A DNA stretch of 64,000 bases, from positions 1,223,923-1,287,922 of the forward strand of contig NW_003314295.1 of NCBI RefSeq assembly GCF_000143415.4, given 5' to 3'. Of this stretch, positions 52,944-62,500 are shown piece by piece. The notes beneath the pieces were generated by a model. The model saw only the letters and a program-made list of their open reading frames with translations, was not told where the DNA came from and searched no databases. Within the stretch, counting starts at the first letter, position 1; the number at the start of each line of letters is the position of its first letter. Origin of the DNA: Selaginella moellendorffii. Lineage: Eukaryota > Streptophyta > Lycopodiopsida > Selaginellales > Selaginellaceae. The position numbers and the translations under genes were made by a program.

Positions 52944-54340
52944 TTTCGCTCTTCCCTTTTTCGATCCCTTCGACAGTCTTTGTGTTGTAGCGGTTGACTA
53001 GCTCATGAAGGAGTATTTTAATCTCTTTGAATTTGACCTATCATCTAGGGCCAAGATTGCCATACGTTATTCAATTCCAATTGGGGATGCCCGTCCAATC
53101 AAGGTTCTTGTTTGTCATCAGTCACCCAAGAGATCAAGATTTTTACAAACATTAAGGAGATGTTGGAGAAAGGTGTTAACCAAAAGTTATAGAGTCCTGA
53201 GGCATGTGAACCTCATCTTATGATAAAGCCTGATAGGAGTATTTGTTTCTACATTGACTATTATCCATTAAATGAAGTGACGATTTTAGATGTGTACCCT
53301 CTTCCTCACACTGCTCATCTCTTGGATCATCTGGGGAGAAGTTGTTGGTTCGCCAAGCTAAATCTTGCTTCTAGGTATTAGTAAGTACGATGGCTGAAGA
53401 AAATATTCCTAAAATTTCTTTTCATACACCATTTGGTTTGTATGAGTTCTTGGTGATGCCATTTGGTCTGAACAATGCTTTAACAACTTTCTAGCGGATG
53501 ATGGATGAGGTTCTTTGCGATATGCCGGAAGTGACTACTGACTTCATTGATGATGTCTTGATCCACTCAAAGGGGACGTGGGAGGAGCATATACGTAATG
53601 TTTGTAAAGTGTTGGATCGGCTACAGGATGTTAGTTTAAAGTTGAAGCAGTTGAAGTGCATGTTTAGGTCCAAGGACACAACTTATCTTGAGTACTATAT
53701 TTCTCATGAAGGTTTGTAAGTTGATCATAACAAACTTGTAGCTATTTCAAAGTTCCCTACTCCGAAGTGTGAATAATGTGCAGCACTTCCTAGGCAATAT
53801 GTAGTATCTTAATTGTTTTGTGTATCATCTTTTTGATTGCACTGCACCATTACGAGCATTGTTGAAGTCATCAACATCTTCTTTCATCTGATCTCTAGAT
53901 TGTGAATAGGCATTTATGGATCTCAAAGAGCTATTGACAACTCCTCTGATGTTGGCATATCCTAACTACACTCGAACTTTCATTTTACACGTAGATGCTT
54001 TTAATATTGGTCTTGAAAGTGTGTTGATGTAAAAGAGCCCGAGTGTGCCTGGTTAGCGCCATCCCATTACGTATATAAGCCATACATTACAACCAGTGGA
54101 AGTGAACTACTTCATGATAAAGAAGGGAGTGTTTAGTAGCAATTTAGGGTTTTGAGAAATTTCATGCATATTTACATAATTCTTTGATGTTACTAAAAGG
54201 TGATCATGTTGCAGTTACTTCATTATTGAAGTGAAAGAACCTGGTTGGTTGTACTGTTTGGTGGACTTTGAAATTTCAAATATATGATTTTGATGTTGTT
54301 CATCACTCAGGGAATTCTATGGCTAATGTTGATGCCCTTT
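52944..54340 (+). pseudogene. reverse transcriptase-RNase H region of Gypsy element 3 (right of insertion)
   Basis: Resumes with TTTCGCTCTTCCC homologous to the protease-RT linker of element 1. RT pieces: LFEFDLSSRAKIAIRYSIPI, PFGLNNAL.., MMDEVLCDMPEVTTDFIDDV (this copy keeps the RT segment deleted in element 1). RNase H pieces to IYDFDVVHHSGNSMANVDAL, with many stops between. Confidence 0.85.
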
Positions 54341-55840
54341 CTGAAGCTCCTTTTCCTTTTTCACTCTCTTTTCATCTTTCTAACGAGCTTGTTATTTTAG
54401 CATCTGTGGATTTTCTAGATGAGGATTTTGTGCCGTCAGCAATTGTTATACTTGATGTTTAATATCCACAAGGTGCAAAGAAAGATTTACCTTCTCTTGA
54501 TAAGGTTCGCAAGGCTCAAAAGATTGAGCCATAGATTCGAAGGCCTCAAAATGGGTTTGAGAATCCTACATCACTTGCTAATGACTTGCCATTTTGGCAT
54601 TTACATTCTTAATATCACCTTAAAAATGGCCTTCTTTATTTTGTGAGGACAAATCCTGATGATTATTTATAACTAGTGGTGCCTTTTGTCTTTATTCCAC
54701 GGTTTTTCCATGCTTACCATGATTCTCCTGTTCTAAATGGGCATATAAAACATCATCATGTGACCAAGAAGCTGTGCAGGTCTTTCTATTAGCTAAAGAT
54801 GCAACATAATATTATCTAGTATATGTGTAACTACATTTGGTGCCAAGTTTATAATACTCCCCCTCGTGTTGCGGAAGGACGGTTAGAGTCAATTGCAATT
54901 TCCTGTTTGTTGGAGTTGGTGGTGTTTGAGCTTATGGGACCTTTTTCACGGTCGACTAGTGGCAATGAATATATTATTATTGCTTTTGATTATTTGATTC
55001 ATTGGGTGAAAATTGGTGCTCTTATTAATGTCTCTGCAACTATTTTTGGATACTTCCTCCTCAATTGAGTGGTGTTTCAACATTCTTATCCGGAGTAGAT
55101 TCTTTTAGATAATGGTCCAACATTTATGGTTGAGGCATTTCATGTTTTGACATCTCGATTGGGATATGCCACACTTTCACGAGTGTTTATCATCCACATT
55201 CAAACAATTTGATGGAACAGCTCATTCGAACATTCAAAGGAATGATCATAAAGTATATGAACTTTTAGCATTTGGATTGGGATAGTTATTTGTTGTTTCT
55301 TCGGTATACATATGTCATAGGGGTTCAGAGTTCTGTTGGTGCTTCACCATATAAATTCCTATATAGTCATGATTCAATATTACCAATAGAGCTGAGTTTA
55401 CTTTCGCAATTGCCACGAGTTGTCAATACTAGGTCATTGGATTAGTATTTAATGAGCATTCTTCCACTTGTTCGAGCAAAGTCTGCCAAACACTTAAACC
55501 GTGTACAAATGGGACAACAATGGCACTATAACTCTCATCATCATCCATCTGTGAATTACAAAATGGATGATTTGGTGTTAGTCCATTTTCCCCATTTTAC
55601 AGTATGTGGTTTATTTAAGGGGCTCCTTGCTTAATAAAAAAGATTATATTGAGTGTTGCGGCAAGTTGAACTACAAGTTTATAATGATCAACATAATATC
55701 TAGCAGGCCAATCCTTCAGAAATTGTGCATGTATAGTAGTTAAAACACTTCGTACAAAAGGATCAAAAACAATTGATACCACTTATAGACTAACCAATGT
55801 CTCTTCCTAACATTCCTCCAGATCCCACCCTATCTACAAG
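54341..55840 (+). pseudogene. integrase region of Gypsy element 3
   Basis: Homologous to 15030-16451: VDFLDEDFVPSAIV, YHDSPVLNGHIKHHHVTKKL-like, LMGPFSRSTSGNEYIIIAFD and MDDLVLVHFPHFTVCGLFKG. Stops and small indels occur throughout. The TAG followed by CAGGCC at 55701 is shared with element 1. Confidence 0.85.
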
Positions 55841-55882
55841 AGAACTTTAATGGTTTTTTATTATTCCAAGAGGAGGGGATGA

Positions 55883-56020
55883 TGTAAAGTCCAAGTGTAC
55901 AAATATGATATTGTATACTAGTATTAATATAGTGACTTGCTCTTGTATATAAGCTAGGGTTTTTAGGCTAATTAATATACACATTTTCTATATTCCCTTT
56001 TTATATTCCATGCACTCACA
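55883..56020 (+). repeat. 3' LTR of Gypsy element 3
   Basis: 138 bp, TGTAAAGTCC...GCACTCACA, lacking about 38 bp of the middle relative to the 5' LTR. Confidence 0.85.
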
Positions 56021-56999
56021 AAGTAAAATTACAAATTAATGATATCCCTTTTTGGTAGCCAAAATTTTACCACCCCACATTACATTTAATGGAATATTTT
56101 TGGATTTTTTTTTGTCATTTTACATATTGCTTGTTGCATTATTTTATAAGAAAAGTTCAAATCCTAGATCACTAACCAATGGCTTGGCATCACAGATAGA
56201 ATCACTTTTGTGGCACCCTAAACCTGAGTGCCACTTGCTGCCACAGATGCCGATCGACACTGGGAAGCCACCCTGCACAACTAGTCACAGACAAACATGA
56301 TACTTCCTAGGATTTGTGCAAATCTAAATTGCACAATAGAGCCAAAGGGTTAGAAATCCACTCTAGATATAAAAGCAAATCCACAAATATTTTGCACAAA
56401 CAAAGCCATGAATGCTACTATGTACCGTGCCATTTCTAAAGACGATTGCAGCCTCTGGAGTGAACCCAGTGAACCGCTTCATCTCACCGGCTTTGCAAGG
56501 CAGAATGATCCAGTTTCTACAGCCGAACATCCGCTTTGCAGTCGGCACTCAAATCAAGCTTGAAGAAGTTTGGGCAGAGCATCAGAATCTATTGCCAGAG
56601 TTTCCCCATTTTGAGGTCAAGAGAAATTAATAGTTAGACTGTTTAACTGATTGTTGCTTCGGTACCATATGATGAACGATTGGAGCATGTGATTGTATAT
56701 TAACCCCAGATTCGTTTTGGCAGAGAATGATATGCCTTTGGAGACAACAGCACCGCTCAACTTGGTCACGAAACCTCCAAAGATTCACCGATCGTCTCCC
56801 TCGTTGGAAAGCAAGTAGTTTGGATTGGAGCCAGATCCACTTTGTGTTCTTCAAGAGAGCTTTTCTCAACATTAGTCATCTAGACAGAGACAAGATCCAT
56901 AAACAAACCGAAGATGGAGAAAAAAAACTTACACGTAGAATCTAGCATGTTGCATCTGGTCTTCTATCCTCCGCTAGAGCTACACAGCATAGCAAACCA
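56021..56999. other. intergenic; one unrecognised open frame
   Basis: A 72-codon plus-strand frame at 56412-56630 (NRFISPALQGRMIQFLQPNI, LEEVWAEHQNLLPEFPHF) looks protein-like but is unassigned and has no partner exons that I can identify. From 56745 the sequence aligns with 480 onward. Confidence 0.35.
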
Positions 57000-57376
57000 A
57001 AAACTCTGGGTCACGTCCTCCATGGTCTTGGTCAGCACGAGGGAGAGGGTCAGAACGAAAAACTCCTGTTTCCCGAGGAGCTAGGGATGATCTGCAAACC
57101 CGTGCATGAGACGCAGGAGCTCCTTGATCGCCTCGTTGTTTCCTTGTAAGCCTCTAGAACCGACTCGGCCCTGCTAAACAGCGCGTTCGCCAGCGCCACT
57201 GGCAATTCCCCGTCCTGGCCAGCATCTAATTGCTCTAGAATTGGCTAGAGCCGCTCGCAAAATCCCACAAAGCTCCGGACACACTCGCACTTGGACAGCA
57301 TTCCCAGCACTGTGCTGGAAATCCTGTCGATCTGATCAAGAACATGGCCCAGACACTCCATCGCCGATCAGTCGAT
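57000..57376 (-). pseudogene. decayed gene with helical (MCA/HeLo-like?) N-terminal domain, copy 2
   Basis: The minus-strand ATG (about 57363) reads MECLGHVLDQIDRISSTVLG, MLSKCECVRSFVGFCERL, TAG, then PILEQLDAGQDGELPVALAN and SRAESVLEAYK. Compared with copy 1 (597-1095) it lacks that copy's early stop but has its own after FCERL. Neither copy is intact. The likely continuation ..NEAIKELLRLMHGFADHP ends in a stop. Confidence 0.45.
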
Positions 57377-57530
57377 TGCCACCTCTGTGCCAGTGCCATC
57401 TCTGCTATCAGGGCCTACCATGTCATAAGCGCAAGCCATGTTAGAGGAAAGAGAGGAACGAGCGCGGCATCTGCCACATAGGAGAGAGAAATGAAACTCA
57501 CGGAGGTTTAAACGGAGGCCTCTTACTAAA

Positions 57531-57572
57531 GCAAGAAAGGCGACCTGGGTTCAATCCCAGAAATGAAGCTTT
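57531..57572 (+). pseudogene. tRNA-Glu remnant (T-arm only)
   Basis: CTGGGTTCAATCCCAG is a T-arm with a good B box, in the same context (TCTTACTAAAGCAAGAAAG) as the tRNA-Glu pseudogene at 1235-1295. The 5' two-thirds of the tRNA are gone. Confidence 0.5.
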
Positions 57573-57589
57573 AAACTTCAAATGTGGAT

Positions 57590-57689
57590 ACAATTATCCC
57601 ACGTGGGGAATACAGTTATCCCACGTGGAGTTTGAAATAGTCCGTTCTGTGGCAACTACAGCATGCCACAAAACAATTATCCCACGTGG
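57590..57689. promoter_or_regulatory. three G-box repeats upstream of the MTPSL gene
   Basis: The element ACARTTATCCCACGTGG occurs three times (57590-57606, 57612-57628, 57673-57689), each with a CACGTG core. Two copies continue into an identical AGTTTGAAATAGTCCGTTCT, so part is a 61-bp tandem duplication. They lie 200-300 bp before the terpene synthase ATG. CACGTG binds bHLH (MYC-type) and bZIP factors; jasmonate control would be inference. Confidence 0.6.
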
Positions 57690-57821
57690 AGTTTGAAATA
57701 GTCCGTTCTAGGATAGCAACTCAGCAAGCATTATGGCATGCTTTGTGTACAGCTGTCAGATGGGGGCAGTAGAGGGGAGTCTACTGTATGTTTTGCATAC
57801 ATACATACATGATTCTTTGAT

Positions 57822-57828
57822 TATAAAT
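57822..57828 (+). promoter_or_regulatory. candidate TATA box
   Basis: TATAAAT, 61 bp upstream of the MTPSL ATG at 57889 and downstream of the G-box repeats. Confidence 0.4.
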
Positions 57829-57888
57829 GCCAAATGCTTGAGTTTTAAATATGTAAATAAAGTAAGATTTCCTCCTTTAGTTCTAAGA

Positions 57889-58950
57889 ATGGAGTTTCTC
57901 TTGGGAAAGATTGTCCCTCGTTTCGAGTTGCCTCTTCTTCCAAACAACATCCCCTGTGCTTGCCACCCGGATTCCTCCTCTCTTAGCCAGGAACTCGATG
58001 AATGGTTCATTTCCAAGTTAGGCATCACTGACGAGAGCGCCCAGAAGAAGATCGTCCAGTCGAGAATCATGATCTTTGCTTGCTTGATGCATCCCAATGG
58101 CGAGAGGGACAGAGTCCTCCTGGCAGGGAAGCATTTGTGGGTGTGCTTCTTGGTGGATGACATCCTCGAGTCAAGCACCAGGGAAGCCTATGGCAGCCTC
58201 AAATCCATCGTCTGGAGCATTGCCACCACTGGAATCTACAAAGCATCCAATGAGGAGCATGATCATTGTCTCGTGCTGCTGCTCTACCAGGAAGTTTTGG
58301 CGGAACTCCGCAAGAAAATGCCCAGTTCTTTATTCACTCGCTATTGCAAGATCCTCTCAAGCTACCTGGATGGCGTCGAGGAGGAGGTCAAACACCAGGT
58401 GAAGAACACGATCCCGAGCAGCGAGGAGTATCGGCTCCTTCGCCGCCGCACTGGATTCATGGAGGTGATGGCGTGCATCATGACCGAGTTCTGCGTTGGA
58501 ATCAAGCTCGAGGAGTCGGTTGTAAACTTGGGAGAGATCCGTAAGCTCGTCAAGGTCATGGACGACCACATTGTCATGGTGAACGACCTCCTGTCACTTC
58601 GCAAGGAGTATTACAGCAGCACCATTTGCCATAACTGGGTGTTTGTTTTGCTTGCGGATGGCTGTGGCACTTTTCAGGAGAGTGTGGATCATGTTTGCGA
58701 AATGATCAAGCAGGAGGAGGGTTCGATTCTGGATTTGCAGCAGAAACTTATTATCAAGGCAAAGGTGGACAAAAATCCGGAGCTTCTCAAATTTGCATGT
58801 AATGTTCCAATGGCAGTTGCTGGTCATCTAAAGTGGTCTTTCATTACGGCTCGTTACCATGGGTGTGACAATGCTTTGCTCAATGGTGAGTTGTTTCATG
58901 GAACTTGGCTCATGGATCCCAATCAAACAATAATCCAGAAAAACATATAG
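57889..58950 (+). CDS. MTPSL: microbial terpene synthase-like protein, intact, 353 aa
   Basis: Intronless and the same length as the paralogue at 3505-4566, to which it is very similar throughout. Metal-binding motif 1 is LVDDILES (about 89-96) and motif 2 is NDLLSLRKE (about 233-241). RRRTGF and the C-terminal TARYHG are also kept. It should catalyse metal-dependent cyclisation or ionisation of a prenyl diphosphate; the product cannot be predicted. Differences from the paralogue lie mainly outside the motifs (for example WVCFLVDD versus WVYFLVDD, and SNEEHDHCL versus SEEHDHHDL), and active-site-lining changes could alter product profile. The frame is open further upstream to 57733, but the Met at 57889 aligns with the paralogue start and follows a TATA-like box, so it is preferred. 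Convergent with the CHD gene. Confidence 0.93.
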   Translation: MEFLLGKIVPRFELPLLPNNIPCACHPDSSSLSQELDEWFISKLGITDESAQKKIVQSRIMIFACLMHPNGERDRVLLAGKHLWVCFLVDDILESSTREAYGSLKSIVWSIATTGIYKASNEEHDHCLVLLLYQEVLAELRKKMPSSLFTRYCKILSSYLDGVEEEVKHQVKNTIPSSEEYRLLRRRTGFMEVMACIMTEFCVGIKLEESVVNLGEIRKLVKVMDDHIVMVNDLLSLRKEYYSSTICHNWVFVLLADGCGTFQESVDHVCEMIKQEEGSILDLQQKLIIKAKVDKNPELLKFACNVPMAVAGHLKWSFITARYHGCDNALLNGELFHGTWLMDPNQTIIQKNI

Positions 58951-59500
58951 TTTTTATCGTGGAAATTTTGGTAACGTGCAACTCAATAATGTAACAAATA
59001 AGTTCTCTGTTTTAATAATTCTCAGTTGGTTAGAGCACGTTCTCTGTTTTAATAATAGCACCCGTTTAGTAAGCGCGACGACTCTGAGTGAAAGCAAGAA
59101 AGTTAAACGTTGCACCTCTTAGCGAGCTCTCTTTCATGCCACCAGCTTGATGATCTCTGGTTCGCGCGCCCCAGAAAATCGATCAAGCTTTACGTCAATC
59201 CATTCCCAAACTAGCTCTGCATCTCCTCAAAGATTTCCCAGGCCTTGTCAAGCGCGATTTGCAGCGATAGGAAAGTGATTGTGTTTGGACGAACTCCATC
59301 CCCTCCAAGCCTTTTTTCCCCTCAATCAATGACTAGCATTGCATTCCCTGCACCATCTTAGCCCCCTCTAATTATAAGTCATATTCCAATCCAATTTTTG
59401 ATAGCAATTTTTTGCTTTTTTTTTCTCCGAGCCACCAAGCCAAGTATCCCGGCATTCATGAGAACAACAAATACCTAAGACATACAGATCAAAGAAACTA
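58951..59500. other. intergenic between convergent genes
   Basis: Contains GTTGGTTAGAGCACG (about 59026), a tRNA D-arm-like scrap, and a 59100-59275 segment related in inverted orientation to 5706-5800. No gene supported. Confidence 0.5.
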
Positions 59501-62500
59501 CTAGTTTTTAAGACTCGCGCTCCTTGGAGTAAAATAGCCAAGTAGAGATTGCTGCTGCTTGCCACTAGTGGGAGGGCTCACTCGCTTTCTCGCTTTGGAA
59601 GACGAAACAACGGGTGCTTTGTTCTCCTGTAAATAGGGAAAATAAAAGAGAGACATTAGAACACGACTTTGTGATGGTTTCCATCCCATCTCACCTTGTC
59701 TCCGATGGATTCGTTTGGATTGGAAGCTTTTACTGGCTTCGGCACCTAGAACAATCACTCCACGGTGAATTAATCGATAAAAATTTAGCAACTGTTACCT
59801 TGGCGACGTTCCTCGGAAGAGGACTGAGACGTATCCTCTTGGAGGTCTTGCTACCAACGTCCGCGCTCGGTGACGAGTCAGTGATGATGTCCGCACACGG
59901 CTCAATGTCATCTGGCCTCTCGGAAAAGATTCGCTTGTGCCGGTTTGATTGCTTCAAAACCGGAGACTCCTGGACACTCGTGAGCGCTTGACTGACTATA
60001 GCCTTCTCCGCGTTCCTACTGGAATGGACCGTTAGCCAGACAGTTTTACGATTGAATGAAGAAAACTCGCCTCTCACTTGGCGTGTCTTCTAGTATCCTA
60101 ACAAGTCTTTTCACTCGTCCCGCGAGGACGGCGTCCGAAGGATACTGCAAAAAAATTATTAGACACTGAAGTACTAAGAAAAGCGAGACGCACCTCATCT
60201 ATCATCGAAGCGAAGCAGAGAGAAGCATCAGCCCTGCAAGAATTAGTACACAAAAACAAAAACAAAATGGACGGTGAAATCAGTATCAAACTATAGACGT
60301 TATAGGAACCTTATTGATTTGAACGCCTTGTGTCCATGCATATGCACGCCTTTTAGCAAATCCAAGTCTTCAGCTTCACCCCACCACGTAGGAAGTTTTT
60401 TCGACCTGAATATACGTAAGCTTACGAACGAAAACTCGGTGCCTGGTACCTGGGCAGTCCTAGCCATAAGTTGTCCAGCTTTAGAGCCTTCGCAATAGCT
60501 TGACGTTCACGAACAATCTCCAAATACCTGCAGGAATTCCATAAGTCAGAGTAACGGTAAATAATGTCTTACTTCGTGGCATTTTTTTCCAGTCGTTGCA
60601 TGAATGCGGGAGAGTTGAGGGCTTTCTCAGCCTTGGGTGGTAAAACTGGAGGCACAATGATAGAATCCGGCTTTGCGTTTTTCATCACCGCATAGTGGCA
60701 CAGCTCAATAATCGCCTGAGTAACTTCTTCTACTTCCAGTGAGTCACGATCTTTAAACAGCTCGTCTCCTGCATCATTAAGAATTTGAAGTGAAGGTATG
60801 AACAAATAGAGCGGGCCAACTTACTCTGAGGTGTCCCATACATTAAAATGGAAAGCTCAACGCGTTGCACTTCTTGAACACTCCAGGTTCGATTTGGGTT
60901 TCCATCACTGTTGCTCTGATCGTCGTCACTCCTACTGTCACCGTCATCGTCATCACTCGAGTTCTCGGTCTTTTCCGCGTAGTTTACTCTTTTTCTCCGA
61001 GGACCTTCGAGGCTGATGCTTTCTACATCTTCCTTCACCTCACATGCTTCTGGCATAAGATTTTTCCAAAACTCTTCGGCTCCCACATTGCTGAAGTCCG
61101 GACTAGGATCAGCAGTTGCATTGTCAAGCGAAACAAAGGTGGCAACCGAGAAAGTATTGTTTCCTCGCCTGAAATAGACAGACATTATGCTTTAGCCGAA
61201 AGAATGTTGTATTCTCACCCTCCAATTGTTCTTTTCTGTGTCCTCTGTTGTAGGATTTGGTCTATATCCTCAGCACGAAAAGCTGCAGCATCCTCCTCCC
61301 CGTCCTCCTGCAAGTACTTTACTTGCAGCAGCTACACGAAGCTTGTACGATACCTTCAAAACATATGCACCATGCCTTAAAAGGCTCTCGATGTTTTTAG
61401 TAAAATCAGGTTGGTCCTCTGCGAATCTCCCCAATACAGCCTCGTCCAGCCCATACTTCCGTGAAGAACACTCGAACAAGTGTTGCTCGTAGGTGTTTCG
61501 TGTTATCAAACGATAAATCCTGACGTCTTTCGTTTGACCGATTCTACAATAACAACATGGATGACTTAGCAAAGGTTTAACGTTAGGAGTACCTGTGACA
61601 CCGTGCCATCGCTTGAAGATCATTTTGAGGATTCCAGTCTGAATCATAAATTATGCATGTATCCGCCTACAAAAAACCGCAAATGTTTATTTTGAATCAG
61701 CAAGAAAAAGGCTGACTTACAGCTGTGAGAGTGATCCCCAACCCCCCAGCGCGAGTGCTCAATAAAAAGGCAAAGGTCTTACAATCGTTCGCAGAATACC
61801 GATCGATAGCTGCCTGCTTGAACAGGTCCCAGTTAAGGATGCTGAAAGCAATTGTTCAAGATCTTACCTGTCGTTCGGAACCCCGAATCTTCCCGTCAAT
61901 CCTCTCAAACGTGTACCCTTCAGAAGAGAGATAATCTTCTAGAATATCCAGCATGATTGTAAACTATCATTCAATACAAAAACAAGTCAAACTATAGAAG
62001 CTCCAGGATAAAAACCTGAGAGAAGATGAGAACGCGGCGATTTGAATCTCGCAACATTGGCAGAAGTTTGTTCAAAAGAACCATTTTCCCAGAACTTTGA
62101 ACCAGATTCGAAACACTCGAGGCCTTCAAAATTAAGGGATGAGACAAGTAAAGAGCAATAGAAGAACCTCACATTTGCATGCTTGGAAGCAAAATCCTCT
62201 TCAAGCCCATCACATAGGAACGGGTGATTACAAAGCTTGCGAAGTTCCATAGCCTGAAAGAGCGTATCGGAATTAGACAAATTTCATGGAGAACGGTACC
62301 ATATTCCGCAGGTTCGGCATATTACTAGGTTGAGTCCCTTTAATTAAATCAGATATTCTATTCTCGTAAAGCGCCCTGTAGTACGCTCGTTGACCTTTGG
62401 TCAGTTCCACCCAAATAATAGTCTGAAGAACATAAAACTTTAGACATGAATAACAATCGCCATACAGTTCGTACCTCTTCCTTTAACGGAATGCTCTTCT

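Larger units (their letters stand above)
43023..56020 (+). mobile_element. Gypsy LTR retrotransposon 3 (outer element, split by element 4)
   Basis: Same family as element 1, on the plus strand. The 5' LTR is 43023-43198 and the 3' LTR 55883-56020 (shortened by an internal deletion), with the purine tract AAGAGGAGGGGATGA before it. The PBS region TAGTGGAG is one base from that of element 1. Gag and protease lie left of the insertion (to 44888) and RT, RNase H and integrase to its right (from 52944). Reading frames are riddled with TAG/TGA where element 1 has CAG, CGA or TGG. No clear target duplication (AGAAT versus AAGTA). Confidence 0.9.

Noticed and set aside
57733-57888. N-terminal extension of the MTPSL at 57889
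   Set aside because: The 52 extra residues have no counterpart in the paralogue and include the TATA-like region; the Met at 57889 matches the other start.
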